Below are positions 13,574 through 22,789 of a stretch of 64,000 bases of DNA, in pieces (position 1 is the first letter of the stretch; the number at the start of each line of letters is the position of its first letter). The position numbers and the translations under genes were made by a program. This DNA is from RI-153 sp041391225 (lineage in GTDB: Bacteria; Chloroflexota; Anaerolineae; Caldilineales; Caldilineaceae). The stretch is from assembly GCA_041391225.1 (NCBI GenBank), contig JAWKOL010000006.1, positions 124,001 to 188,000 of the forward strand. The letters run 5' to 3'. The notes under the pieces were generated by a model. The model saw only the letters and a list, made by a program, of their open reading frames with translations. It did no database searches and was not told where the DNA came from.

Positions 13574-14350
13574 ATGGCATTCCCTGGCTCGCTTCGCACC
13601 TGGATTTCATCGCTGCTTCGCCGATCAACACCGCTTTCGGCGGCGGAATCGGCGTTTCAACCCGCTCGCGCAGATCGTTCTGCACTCGACCCTTTCCAGC
13701 GGCGCGACCGCGAGTTCGTGGTCATCGGGCTGGGGCGCTTCGGCACATCGGTGGCCACGACGCTGGTGGAACATGGACGGAGCGTCCTCGCCATCGATGC
13801 AGATCGTGATCGTGTGCAACATCTGAGCACCGTCCTTCACCATGTGGTGCAGTTGGACGCCACCAACGTAGACGCGCTGCGCCAGGTGGGCGTGGAAAAC
13901 TTCGACACCGGTCTCGTCTGCATCGGCACCGATTTTGAGAGCAACCTGCTGGCGACCGTCCTCTTGCAGCAACTGGGCGTCAAGCGCGTGATCACCAAAG
14001 CGCGCACGCGCACCCAGCGTGAGATCCTGCTCAAAGTCGGCGCGGACGAGGTGATCCTGCCCGAGCACGAAGCCGGCATTCGTCTGGGCCGCAAAATGGC
14101 CGCCGGTCACCTGGTGGATTACCTGGAAGTCAGCGACGAAGTGGGCGTGGTCGAGTTGATCGCCCCACCCAGCCTGTGGGGACACACCCTGTCGGAAGCC
14201 AGCTTGCGTCAACGTTACGGCCTCAACGTCATGGCCATCCGCCGCGGCGACGATCTCATCGTCAGCCCCAGCGCCAACTTCCGCGTCGAAGAACACGATC
14301 TCATCGTCGTCCTCGGCCGGATCGAGGACGCCGAGCGGTTGAGACAGTAA
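13574..14350 (+). CDS. TrkA/KtrA-type K+ uptake regulator (RCK_N + RCK_C)
   Basis: 258 aa. The ATG at 13574 is chosen for the AAGGA site at 13560-13564, rather than a TTG at 13535. After about 40 variable residues comes the Rossmann NAD(H)-binding core (VVIGLGRFGTS, then an acidic residue in AIDAD), the DATN and CIGTDFESN turns, and a C-terminal RCK_C domain (VVELIAPPSLWGHTLSEASLR to DLIVVLGR). Such cytosolic subunits gate Trk/Ktr K+ transporters by binding nucleotides. No membrane subunit is adjacent, so the partner must be elsewhere. The two-transmembrane channel gene at 32234 is probably unrelated. Confidence 0.88.
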   Translation: MAFPGSLRTWISSLLRRSTPLSAAESAFQPARADRSALDPFQRRDREFVVIGLGRFGTSVATTLVEHGRSVLAIDADRDRVQHLSTVLHHVVQLDATNVDALRQVGVENFDTGLVCIGTDFESNLLATVLLQQLGVKRVITKARTRTQREILLKVGADEVILPEHEAGIRLGRKMAAGHLVDYLEVSDEVGVVELIAPPSLWGHTLSEASLRQRYGLNVMAIRRGDDLIVSPSANFRVEEHDLIVVLGRIEDAERLRQ

Positions 14351-14351
14351 T

Positions 14352-14481
14352 CTGGGGACTGGGGATTGGGATCTTGTAGAGGATCTGAACGCCCTTTGGG
14401 TTTGTCTCGTGCAGAGTGATGCTTTCGACCTTTGCATTCAGTCGCTTGACGCAGTCCCCAGTCCCCGATCCCCAGTCCCCA
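14352..14481. repeat. inverted pair of heptamer arrays (GGGGAYT / ARTCCCC)
   Basis: A G-rich array at 14352-14370 (GGGGACT, GGGGATT) begins just after the TrkA stop. A C-rich array at 14453-14481 (AGTCCCC, GATCCCC) ends just before the hisD start region. The arms can pair in RNA, and the G arm has runs of G spaced by 3 nt, a G-quadruplex pattern. Confidence 0.85.
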
Positions 14482-14508
14482 ACATGGAGATTTCCCTTGA
14501 CAACCCTC

Positions 14509-15840
14509 ATGCCCATCTACGATGTACCCACGGCGCAGCAGACGATTCTGCGCCGCTTGCCGTGGGACGATTTTGCAGTGCCGGATCGGCTGCTCGACGC
14601 CAACGAGCGTCTGTTTGGTGAGCGGATCGGGCCCGACGAGGCGGTGCGCCGCATTCTGGCCGATGTGCGCGGACGTGGCGACGCCGCTCTGCGCCAGTGG
14701 ACAGCCACACTCGATGGCGTCAACGTGGACGCGTTGCAGGTGCCGCAGTCGGCCATCGACGCAGCCTTGGCCTCGGTCGATCCGCAGGTGGTGGATGCGT
14801 TGCGGCTGTCCGCGGCGCGCATCGAAGCCTTCCACCGGCGTCAGCCCAGCCTGAGCTGGATCCACAACGACGGCGAAGGCACGCTCGGTCAACTGGTGCG
14901 CCCGATTGGGCGGATCGGTGTCTACGTGCCGGGCGGCACCGCGCCGCTGCCCTCCACGCTGCTGATGACTGTGATCCCGGCGCGGGTGGCGGGTGTCCCC
15001 TACGTCGCCGTGATATCGCCGCCCCAACGCGATAGCGGACTGCCGCACCCGGTGACACTGGTGGCTGCGGCTGTGGCCGGCGTCGATGCCGTCTTTGTGG
15101 CGGGGGGCGCGCAGGCCATCGGCGCTTTCGCCTTCGGCACGGAGAGCATCCCTGCGGTGGACAAGATCTGCGGCCCCGGCAATCTGTTTGTCACATTGGC
15201 CAAGCGGCAGGTGTTCGGCATGGTGGGCATCGACGGGCTGCCCGGCCCCACCGAAACCGTGGTGGTGGCCGACGCGCACGCCGATCCTGAGTACGCCGCC
15301 GCCGATCTGCTGGCCCAGGCCGAACACGACATCCTGGCCTCGGCCATCCTGTTGACGCCGAGCCGCTCACTGGCCGAACAAGTGCAGGCCGCGGTGACGC
15401 GTCAACTGGAGGAACTGGACCGCGAGGAGATCCTCACCCTGTCTTTGGGCAGCAAGTGTGGCATCGTCGTCACCGAAAACCTGGACAGCGCCTTTGATCT
15501 GGCGAACGTCTACGCGCCGGAACATCTGTGCCTGCTGGTGGACGATCCCTGGTCGCGCCTTGATCAGGTGCAGAATGCCGGCGGTGTCTTCCTGGGTGAG
15601 CGTAGCTTCGAGGTTTTGGGCGACTACGTGGCCGGTCCTAGCCACGTCATGCCCACAGGCGGCACGGCGCGCTTCGCCAGCCCCATCAACGTGAACGACT
15701 TCGTCAAGATCGTCAGCGTCATCGGCCTCAACGATCTGGCGCTGCAAAACATCGGCCCTGCCGCCGCCACCCTGGCCCATGCAGAGGGCCTGACGGCGCA
15801 CGCCGCCGCCGTGGAGAAAAGACTAGGGAGTGGGGACTAG
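14509..15840 (+). CDS. hisD: histidinol dehydrogenase
   Basis: 443 aa from ATG 14509. An in-frame TTG at 14497 has a better placed GGAG (14486-14489, 7-nt gap) and may be the real start. The family is clear: VRGRGDAALRQ, the NAD-site run GRIGVYVPGGTAPLPST, VDKICGPGNLFVTLAKR, the GPTETVVVAD metal/substrate region and AEHD, then GPSHVMPTGG and the C-terminal AEGLTAHAAAV. It catalyses the last two oxidations of histidine synthesis (L-histidinol to L-histidine) and normally carries Zn. hisC follows. The last codons and the stop are formed by the start of the intergenic G-rich repeat, so the tail LGSGD is repeat-derived. Confidence 0.95.
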   Translation: MPIYDVPTAQQTILRRLPWDDFAVPDRLLDANERLFGERIGPDEAVRRILADVRGRGDAALRQWTATLDGVNVDALQVPQSAIDAALASVDPQVVDALRLSAARIEAFHRRQPSLSWIHNDGEGTLGQLVRPIGRIGVYVPGGTAPLPSTLLMTVIPARVAGVPYVAVISPPQRDSGLPHPVTLVAAAVAGVDAVFVAGGAQAIGAFAFGTESIPAVDKICGPGNLFVTLAKRQVFGMVGIDGLPGPTETVVVADAHADPEYAAADLLAQAEHDILASAILLTPSRSLAEQVQAAVTRQLEELDREEILTLSLGSKCGIVVTENLDSAFDLANVYAPEHLCLLVDDPWSRLDQVQNAGGVFLGERSFEVLGDYVAGPSHVMPTGGTARFASPINVNDFVKIVSVIGLNDLALQNIGPAAATLAHAEGLTAHAAAVEKRLGSGD

Positions 15841-15959
15841 GGATTGGGGACTAGGAGCGTGTGCGTGATGAGGACTCGCCATTCGGAATGCGTCGGTACG
15901 AACGATACGGCGGCGAGGTGAATTCAGCATTGCGATGCAATCCCCGGTCCCTAATCCCC
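15821..15959. repeat. heptamer arrays after hisD
   Basis: A G-rich array (15821-15854; units such as GGGGACT and GGGATT) overlaps the hisD stop codon. A C-rich stretch (15941-15959) abuts the MITE-like element and another (16097-16125) follows it. The 85 nt between show no gene or other clear signal. Confidence 0.8.
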
Positions 15960-16096
15960 CATAGGCGTTAAGTTAAGCGTCGTAGACACAAGTGCCGGGG
16001 ACTTATCGCCGCAGCGAGGCGGGACATTCGCTCCTGGCGACACGTCCAACGTGAAGTCCCCCGGCACTTTCGCTGGTCCTTATCTTAACGCCTATG
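15960..16096. mobile_element. MITE-like element, copy A (137 bp)
   Basis: The element begins CATAGGCGTTAAGTTAAG and ends with the complement of CATAGGCGTTAAGATAAG, an 18-bp terminal inverted repeat with one mismatch. Inside, GTGCCGGGGACTT and AAGTCCCCCGGCAC form a second inverted repeat, so the whole element folds into a long hairpin. It is flanked by perfect 11-bp direct repeats CCCTAATCCCC (15949-15959 and 16097-16107). It has no coding capacity. A copy about 96% identical lies at 58231-58361. The ends (CAT...TTAAG) and 11-bp duplication recall IS4-family (IS231-like) elements, from memory. Confidence 0.8.
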
Positions 16097-16152
16097 CCCT
16101 AATCCCCAGTCCCCAATCCCCAATCAATCACAATCAGCAATCACTTACTCCC

Positions 16153-17266
16153 ATGCCAACACCAAACGCTCTCCTCAACCCCCATCTCGCCGGCCTGGAA
16201 GAGTACACGCCGATCTTGCCGTTCGAGGTGCTCAGCGAACGTCTCGGCATTGCGGCCGAGCAGATCGTTAAGTTGGACGCCAACGAGAATCCGTATGGCC
16301 CACTGCCTGCGGTGCTGGAAGCGTTGGCCGAATACAACTACTACCACATCTATCCCGATCCGCAGCAGACGAGCTGCGCGCCGCCCTGTCTGCGTTCGTA
16401 GGCGTCCCTGCGGACAACATCCTGCCCAGTCACGGCGCGGACGAGCTGCTCGACTACATCTGTCGCCTGTTCCTGTCGCCGGGCGATGCAATTGTCAACT
16501 GTCCGCCTACGTTCGGCATGTACAGCTTCGACGCCAAGCTCTCTGGCGCCGAAGTCGTCGAAATCTGGCGCAACGCCGACTACAGCCTGGACGTGGCCGC
16601 GATCGAGGCATTGTTCTCTGACTCCGCCTCATCGCCTCATCGCCTCGCCGTCTCGTCATCGTTCAAACTGCTCTTCCTGACATCACCCAACAACCCCTCC
16701 GGCAACTGGCTGCCAGATGACGAATTGCGCCGTCTGCTGGCATTGCCAGTGATGGTGGTGCTCGACGAGGCGTACGTGGAATTTGCCGATCAGCCCAGCC
16801 GCGCCGTGGGTGTTGGAACACGAGAACCTGATCGTGCTGCGCACCTTCAGCAAAGCCGCGGGATCGCTGGTCTGCGCTTGGGCTATGGCATTCTGCCGTC
16901 GTGGCTGTTGCCGTACCTGTGGAAATTCAACAGTCGTACAACGTCAACGTGGCGGCAGCGGTGGCGGGCCTCGCCAGCCTGCGTCACGTTGACGAGATGC
17001 AGCGTGGTGAAACGTCTGCGCGACGAGCGGCAGCGGCTGATCGCGGCGCTGGCCGACATCGCGTACCTGAAGCCGTACCCATCCCACGCCAACTTCGTCC
17101 TGTGTGACGTGGTGCGCGCGACGCCCGGCAGTTGAAACTGGATCTGGAACGCCGCGGCATTCTGGTGCGTCATTACCAGAAACCGGGCCTGGACAATTCG
17201 ATCCGTATCTCGGTGGGCCGTCCAGAGCAGACGGATCGCCTGCTGGCGGTTCTGCGCGAGGTGTAG
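16153..17266 (+). CDS. hisC: histidinol-phosphate aminotransferase (frameshifted)
   Basis: The ATG at 16153 begins a PLP aminotransferase of class I/II. Visible family features: KLDANENPYGPLP, YHIYPDPQQT, HGADELLDYICR, the NCPPTFGMYSF segment, TSPNNPSGNWL, the conserved Asp-Glu-Ala-Tyr (VVLDEAYVEFAD) and RTFSKAAG with the PLP Lys. It ends DNSIRISVGRPEQTDRLL. At least five single-base frame changes (near 16372, 16808, 16865, 16925-17000 and 17125) interrupt it; the first is simply a missing G in CAGACGGAG. The full length of about 370 aa fits the family. It transfers amino groups between histidinol phosphate and imidazole-acetol phosphate and belongs with hisD upstream. A consensus error is more likely than a pseudogene. 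Confidence 0.85.
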
Positions 17267-17268
17267 CC

Positions 17269-18093
17269 ATGACGCAGCACTTCACCGATCCAACCTATCT
17301 GGCGTACCAGTACGCCGACAGCGAGAAGTTGCGCATCCGCCAGGAGACGCACGCCCTCTACAGCGAGGCCAAGGAAGATTTCGTGGATTGGGTGCTCAAC
17401 GTCCTCGAAGCGCAACCGGGCGAGGTCATCGCGGACGTGGGCTGCGGCCCCGGCAGCTATCACGCCAAGCTGGCGGCGCGCGGTGTGCAGATCGTGGCTT
17501 TGGAGCGCGTCGCTGGGCATGGTGACGGATGTGGCGGAAGGCGCGACGTCGGCGCAGCGTCCTATGCGCCGCCATTCAGGCCAATGCCGAGCAACTGCCC
17601 CTGGCCGACGACAGTTGTGATCGTCTCATGGCAAACCACATGCTCTACCACGTCCCCGATCAGGTGACGGCGTTGAGCGAGATGTGGCGCGCTCAAGCCG
17701 GGGGCGTGTTGTTCTGGCGACGAACGCTGCGGACAACGGCGCCTGGCTGCGCGAACTACACGTCGAAGCCGCTACCGAGCACGGTTATCGTCCGCTGCGC
17801 GAGTCCACCGTGGCGCGTTTTTCCTGTCCAGCGGTGATCTGGTGACCGCTGTCTTCTCCAACGCGCATCATGGTGGCGAAGACGCCTTCCTCTTCCCCTC
17901 GGTGGAAGCCGTGATGCGCTACTATGCCAGCATGATGGTGGATCTGATCGAAGGCGCGCCCGCCGACACCGGTCATCGTCCACTGCTGCTTGCTTCCATG
18001 CAACGCAGGTTGGAATCGATCTTCGCGCGGCAGTCGGTGCTGCGTGTGCCGAAGGCCGCCGGCTGCTTTGTGGCAGAGAAGAATGCACAATGA
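17269..18093 (+). CDS. class I SAM-dependent methyltransferase (frameshifted)
   Basis: The ATG at 17269 lies 2 nt after the hisC stop. The SAM-binding motif VIADVGCGPGSYHAKLA is near residue 60. Later motifs (QANAEQLPLADDSCDRLMANHMLYHVPD) resemble UbiE/Methyltransf_11 proteins. Frame changes occur near 17510, 17565, 17700 and 17835; the C-terminal part runs in one frame to the stop at 18093. The intact length would be about 275 aa. The substrate is unknown. Confidence 0.75.
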
Positions 18094-18099
18094 ACGAAG

Positions 18100-18168
18100 A
18101 ACGAAGAATGGGAACACTGCGCTGAATCTGCCGACTGGAACAGCATCTCACTGTACCCATTCTTCGTT
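18100..18168. repeat. 13-bp perfect inverted repeat in intergenic spacer
   Basis: AACGAAGAATGGG (18100-18112) and CCCATTCTTCGTT (18156-18168) are exact complements. The left arm continues a GAACGAA tandem unit and the right arm is followed by TCATTCATTCG. It lies between the methyltransferase stop and the LuxR-type gene, the same layout as the other spacer repeats here but with a different sequence theme. Confidence 0.75.
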
Positions 18169-18239
18169 CATCATTCATTCGTACCCTCAACCGGAGCCAA
18201 CTCACAGATCCTGCCGCTTCTTCGCTGTAGAACCAAGGC

Positions 18240-18885
18240 ATGGACCTTCCTTCTCTCCTCATTATTTCCGATGACAGACTAACGCGGTGGGCCTGGCGGC
18301 TGTGCTGGCCGACACGCCGACACTGCGCGTCGCCGGCGGAAGTGGACAGCCACGGCGACCCCGCCGAGTGGGTCGATCTGTACGATCCCAGTGTTCTCCT
18401 GTGGGATCTTGGCTGGGATCCCGAAGCGCGCAGCGGTGGCGGCACGCCGCTCGAACGCCTGGCCGCTGCTGCCGATCTGAATCTGCCCACCGTGGCGCTG
18501 CTACCCGACGACGCGCATGTGCTCAGTGCGTGGCTGTTGGGCGTCAACGGTGTGCTGCCGCGCGAAGTGGGCGCGGATCAGTTGACAGCGGCGCTGTTGG
18601 CGGCGGCGTCCGGTCTACGCGTGCTGGATGCGCAGATGGCCGATGCCGTGGTCACCGCGCCGACGGAGGATGGCTTTGTGTTGACCGAACCCCTGACACC
18701 GCGCGAAGAAGAGGTCCTGGCGCTGGTGGCCGAAGGGTTGACCAACCGCGCCATCGGCCACGCGTTGAAGATCAGCGAGCACACCGCCAAGTTCCATGTG
18801 CAGGCATTGCTGGGCAAACTGGGCGCAGCAAAGCCGCACCGAGGCCGTCGTGCGGGCGACGCGCCTGGGCCTGCTGTCGTTGTGA
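18240..18885 (+). CDS. LuxR/NarL-type response regulator (frameshifted)
   Basis: The ATG at 18240 opens a receiver-like domain (LLIISDDRLT, then PSVLLWDLGWD with the likely phospho-acceptor Asp, then VALLPDD). The C-terminal helix-turn-helix of the LuxR family is explicit: LTPREEEVLALVAEGLTNRAIGHALKISEHTAKFHVQALLGKLGA. Two compensating frame changes (about 18283 and 18335) scramble the receiver start, and one near 18830 displaces the end. The corrected end SRTEAVVRATRLGLLSL stops at 18885. The receiver is short and lacks some usual acidic residues, so phosphorylation is uncertain. No partner kinase is adjacent. Confidence 0.75.
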
Positions 18886-18970
18886 TTGGGGATTGGGGGC
18901 TAAAGATACGCTGCGCTACTCAACCGACGCTAGTCAGCCCTGGAACCCAGTCCCCGATCCCCAATCCCCA
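18884..18970. repeat. inverted pair of heptamer arrays
   Basis: A G arm at 18884-18900 starts inside the stop codon of the regulator gene. A C arm (CAGTCCCCGATCCCCAATCC) lies at 18947-18970. The units are the same GGGGAYT heptamers as at other gene boundaries. Confidence 0.75.
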
Positions 18971-19092
18971 CCTACCCGATCTACCAGGTTGGGGCTGCGA
19001 GAATGGGCGATGCGGACGCGGCGAATTGTGGGTAAAGTGGGGATGTGTTCCCTACCGGCCCGGTTGGGCCATCCACAGAAGGAGAAGTGACA

Positions 19093-19980
19093 ATGAGCGA
19101 TTTTCAGAGTATTTCAACGGCGTTCGCCGATGCCGTGGGCACGGTAGCCGGTAGCACGGTGCGGGTTTCGGCTCGCAAGCGCTTCCCGGCCAGTGGTGTC
19201 GTGTGGTCGAGCGATGGCGTGATCGTCACCGCCAACCACGTTGTGCAGCGCGACGAGGACATTCACGTGGGCCTGCCCAACGGCGAGGACGTCCCCGCGA
19301 CGTTGGTGGGGCGCGACCCGAGCACCGATCTGGCCGTGTTGCGTGTAGAAGGCAGCACGCTGACGGCCGCAAGCTGGGTTGAGGAAGCCGAGATTCGCGT
19401 CGGCGCGTTGGTTGTGGCCGTGGGCCGGCCGCGATCCGGCGTCGAAGCGGCGTTGGGCGTCCTCAGCGCGGTGGGCGGCGCATGGCGCACCGGCGGCGGC
19501 GGGCAGGTGACCCACTTCATCAAGCCCGATCTGGTGATGTACCCCGGCTTCTCCGGCGGCGCGCTGATCGGCGGCAGCGGTGTGATCGGTCTGCTCTCTT
19601 CGGCGCTGGTGCGCGACAGCGGCGTGGCGTTGCCTGCCGCCACGGTGAAACCGGTGGTGGAGACGCTGCTGGCACACGGACACATGCAGCGCGGATACCT
19701 TGGCGTGGGCGTGCAGGCGGTGAAGCTGTCCGCGGCGCAGGCTGAGGAATTCGGGCAAGCTACAGGTCTGCTCGTCACCTCGGTGGACGACGGGTCACCG
19801 GCGCAGACGGGCGGCCTGCTGGTTGGCGACATCCTGGCCTCCTTCGACGGGGAGGCGGTGCGTCGGCCCGATGATCTTTCTGTGTTGCTCATCGGCAGCG
19901 CGGACAAGACAGTGGCGCTGCAACTCGTCCGCGGTGGGGCGGCGCAGGCGATGAGCCTGACCGTTGGTCAACGTGCGTGA
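19093..19980 (+). CDS. HtrA/DegP-like serine protease with PDZ domain, probably cytosolic
   Basis: 295 aa. The ATG at 19093 is preceded by AGAAGGAGAAG. The trypsin-like fold shows His49 (VTANHV), Asp79 (STDLAVL) and Ser154 in a GFSGGA context; the usual oxyanion-loop sequence is GNSGGP. A C-terminal PDZ domain spans about 200-290 (RGYLGVGVQ, then VDDGSPAQTGGLLVGD). No signal peptide or membrane segment is visible, unlike classical periplasmic HtrA, so it probably acts in the cytoplasm. The three catalytic residues are present but the Asn-to-Phe change beside Ser could alter activity. A strong bidirectional terminator follows. Confidence 0.88.
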   Translation: MSDFQSISTAFADAVGTVAGSTVRVSARKRFPASGVVWSSDGVIVTANHVVQRDEDIHVGLPNGEDVPATLVGRDPSTDLAVLRVEGSTLTAASWVEEAEIRVGALVVAVGRPRSGVEAALGVLSAVGGAWRTGGGGQVTHFIKPDLVMYPGFSGGALIGGSGVIGLLSSALVRDSGVALPAATVKPVVETLLAHGHMQRGYLGVGVQAVKLSAAQAEEFGQATGLLVTSVDDGSPAQTGGLLVGDILASFDGEAVRRPDDLSVLLIGSADKTVALQLVRGGAAQAMSLTVGQRA

Positions 19981-20058
19981 TTGATTCGCGTAGGGAAGGA
20001 CAGCGTGCGTCAATGGCGACGTGTGCTGTGAACTGACGAACCGAAAAGTCTCTAACAC

Positions 20059-20108
20059 CTGGCAAAACAAAGGCCATCCCCGAGCGGGGATGGCCTTTGT
20101 TTTGCCAG
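20059..20108. terminator. bidirectional Rho-independent terminator
   Basis: A perfect 23-bp stem with GAGC loop lies between convergent genes. The stem base is AAACAAAGGCC / GGCCTTTGTTT, giving T-rich 3' flanks on both strands. Confidence 0.9.
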
Positions 20109-20121
20109 AATGTAGCCTTTC

Positions 20122-21171
20122 CTAACGACGGCGGCGATTCCACCAGAGCGAGCCGCCGAAGAGCACGATGCCGCCCAGGCCCAGGATGCCCATGCGCGCC
20201 AGCCCGTCGCGTCCGTTTTCCTGGGCGTAGCCTGTGGCGAGGGTCATCAATGCCTGGCTGCTGCCCATCGCCTCTACCTCAAGGACGTCGACTGCGTTGG
20301 GCGTGGCAGTGGGCCAGGGCGTCCACGTGGCTGTGGGCGTCGGCGTGGGTGTCTCGGTCGGCGTCGGCGTTGGGGTTGGCGTGTGTGTCGGCGTCGGTGT
20401 CTCGGTGGGTGTGGGGTGCGGCGTCCACGTGGCGGTGGGGACAACCACTGCGCGTTCCACGACCGGCGTGGCGGTGGGCGGCGGCGGTGGGGTGTCGGTG
20501 GGCGTGGGGAGGGCCGGTGCGCTCTCGTCGGGATAGAGCGCGATGGCGTCCACGAAGATCACGTTGTCACCTGTGCTGCTGGGGTGATCTACTAGGAAGA
20601 AGACGGTGACGCGGCTGTTCACGGCGCGGGCGCGCACGTCGATGTTTGGTCCTTTGCCGTCGGTGTAGTTGAGGAGTCGGCCCGGCCCCCAATGCATCGG
20701 TCCCCAGATGACGGTGGGGGCATTGGGATCGGTGCCACCGGTGGGGTCGATCCCCAGTTGTCGCCCAAAGTGATCGGGCGCGTTGGGCGCGCCCCAACCG
20801 ATGCTGGCGCGGTAGCCGGCGCCGGGCGCCACGTCGACTTGGGTGTAGATGCCTGCTTTGAATGTGCCGCCGTTGCTCCACATCTGCAAGGCCGGCGCGC
20901 CCCAGAAGGTATCCACGTGTTGCGAAAAGGTGAGATCGCCGGAGAGGACAAAAGCCGTCCACCCATTGGGCAGTTGACGGGGCGGATCGCCGTAGAATGT
21001 GTCGAAGTCGCACACAGGTTTGGGGATCACGTTGCCGTTGCTCTCGCAGATTTCCGAGGCGGCGACGATGTATGGCAAGAGCCAGGTCAGGCTCGCTGCG
21101 ACCAGTAGTGCAACGATGAATTGTCGGCCAGGTCGCTCAAGGCGTAGTCGGGAGGCGTAAGAGATCGTCAT
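20122..21171 (-). CDS. exported, C-terminally anchored protein with Thr-Pro-rich linker
   Basis: About 349 aa from the ATG at 21171. A signal peptide (RPGRQFIVALLVAASLTWLL) precedes a globular domain of about 200 residues with aromatic-rich beta-type sequence (WTAFVLSGDLTF, FKAGIYTQVDVAPGAGY, NYTDGKGPNIDVRA) that resembles carbohydrate-binding or jelly-roll modules. I cannot name the family. About 80 residues of Thr-Pro repeats (PTPTETPTPT) form a stiff, probably glycosylated stalk, then a transmembrane segment (MGILGLGGIVLFGG) and RRRR tail anchor it. TATACT (complement of 21178-21183) ends 7 nt before the ATG, so the message may be leaderless. The gene lies 43 bp downstream of the FGE-type gene on the same strand. 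Confidence 0.75.
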   Translation of the reverse strand: MTISYASRLRLERPGRQFIVALLVAASLTWLLPYIVAASEICESNGNVIPKPVCDFDTFYGDPPRQLPNGWTAFVLSGDLTFSQHVDTFWGAPALQMWSNGGTFKAGIYTQVDVAPGAGYRASIGWGAPNAPDHFGRQLGIDPTGGTDPNAPTVIWGPMHWGPGRLLNYTDGKGPNIDVRARAVNSRVTVFFLVDHPSSTGDNVIFVDAIALYPDESAPALPTPTDTPPPPPTATPVVERAVVVPTATWTPHPTPTETPTPTHTPTPTPTPTETPTPTPTATWTPWPTATPNAVDVLEVEAMGSSQALMTLATGYAQENGRDGLARMGILGLGGIVLFGGSLWWNRRRR

Positions 21172-21213
21172 GGTACGAGTATAGCGGAGAAACGAAAGCT
21201 GACCCAAATCGCC

Positions 21214-22616
21214 TTAGTCTTCAGGATCGGGCAGGGTGATGGCGCAGCGGAAACCTAACCAGGGGCGTAGGTGACGGCCTCAACAGCTTGCTGTGTCGAG
21301 AGGACGAGTTCTTCGCGGCTACTCAGGAACGAGCCACCCTTGACGATGTAGGCGTCGGGCGTCTCCTGCTGCAGACCGGCGGGGCTGGCTGTCCACTCCG
21401 CCACGTTGCCGGCCATGTCTGCGGCGCCGCTGGGGCTGTCACCTGCGGGGCTGTAGTTGCTCACAGGCAGGGTGTCTTGTGTGGAGGCTTCCACGTTGTT
21501 TGTTAGGTGCGGGTCGAATGAGTTGCCCCAGGGAAACAAGAAACGCTCGTCCAGCGTGAGGGCAGATCCGGCGGCGACTTCCCATTCTTCAGCCAAGGGC
21601 AGCCTTTTGCCCACCCAGGTGCAGAACGTCTGCGCCTCTGCCCAGGTGACGTTGATCATTGGGTAGGCGCCCAGGGTTGGATCCAGGAAGTAGTCGGGGC
21701 GGGTGATGCTGGTGACGCGGCTGGGCCACGGGCACACGGCTGCATCGAAGCAGCGGCGGTAGGCGCGGTTGGTCACCTCGGTGTGATCGATGGCGAATGC
21801 CTTCAGTTCGACCTGACGCTCCAAGTTGCGGTCCACAGGATCACCGATGACATACACGCCGGCGGGGATCTGTTCCATGTCGTCGACGAGCGCCTGTGTC
21901 TGGCGGACATCCTGCCAGAAAAGCACGGCAGCGATGACGATCATGAGTACGGCCAGGAGACCAAAGACATTGGCCAGCGTACGCAGTTGACGCCGCGGCA
22001 GTCGGCGTCGCTTGCGCCGCACGGGCTTGAACGGCTGTTTGGCCACTTCCATGTTGCCGGGCGCGGTCCACTTGGTCACCTGTTTGGCGGGCGTAGTTTC
22101 AAAGTAGCGCAAGGCGGCCTGTGCCAACGTGTTGCGTGGCGCCAGCGCGGTGACGCTCTCCTCGCGCAGCAATTGCAGCAGGCTGCGATACCAGCGTTGA
22201 TCCGCCTCGTCCGCGGTGACAAGCTGACGGATCTGGGCGGGATTCAGCGGTCGCGTCACGTTGAGCAGCAGATCGCGCATCACCGACGCTGTCCGCTCGG
22301 CGTCTTGCTGATGACGCAATGCTGTGCGCATGCCCCGCCCGTAGTGGAGTGCTGCGCGCAGCAGCAACGTTCGCCCGGCATCGTCGAGATCATGGCCGGC
22401 TTCTAGCGCCAGCAGTCCATCGCGCAACAGACCGCGTACTGGCATCTGGCCAGTGCGCCACCATGCTTCCAACGCCTGTGCCATGCCCTGCCGCAGCGAA
22501 CGGACGCGCACTTCTGCCCCTGGTCCGCGGAAGAGCGCATCGTACGCGCTCGCCGCGCCGTTGGCGGGCGATGGTTTGGATGATGTCTTTTGTCGGTTTT
22601 GCTGTTGGTCAAACAT
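21214..22616 (-). CDS. membrane protein with formylglycine-generating-enzyme (FGE-sulfatase) domain
   Basis: The ATG at 22616 (a GTG at 22622 is also possible) begins about 210 cytosolic residues of unknown, helix-rich sequence. One transmembrane segment (NVFGLLAVLMIVIAAVLFW) follows, then a C-terminal FGE domain: MEQIPAGVYVIGD, FAIDHTEVTNRAYRRCF, NVTWAEAQTFCTWVGKRLP, EWEVAAGS, FPWGNSF, GNVAEWTAS and VKGGSF. The usual last motif GFRCA lies in another frame; correcting one base near 21256 gives WLGFRCAITLPDPED and a stop at 21214. The domain is shared by sulfatase-activating enzymes, ergothioneine synthases and many kinase-associated sensors; without an adjacent sulfatase the role is unknown. 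TGTTAGAAT (complement of 22623-22631) abuts the start, suggesting a leaderless message. Confidence 0.78.
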
Positions 22617-22753
22617 GCGCACATTCTAACATAAAGCATATCAAAATAATGCTACACTGTGGTACCGGCTTGGATTTGTGGTATGTATTTCATTGTCGGG
22701 GCGAGCGGCGACAGTGAAACACATTCGGATCTGTGCGCGCCTCTACGCGAGAA

Positions 22754-22782
22754 TTGATCCTTTGTCACCTGCGTGATATCAT
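22754..22782 (+). promoter_or_regulatory. promoter of the tyrS leader
   Basis: TTGATC (22754-22759), a 17-nt spacer and TATCAT (22777-22782) form a good sigma70-type promoter. The predicted start at about 22789-22790 coincides with an ATG. Confidence 0.6.
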
Positions 22783-22789
22783 AGCCGCC

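Noticed and set aside
15960..16096. Small protein-coding gene in the MITE-like repeat
   Set aside because: Frames through it are short, differ between copies by an indel and have no ribosome site; the hairpin structure explains its conservation.
16153..17266. hisC as a decayed pseudogene
   Set aside because: The frame changes are single bases in homopolymers, protein sequence between them is well conserved, and hisD next to it is intact.
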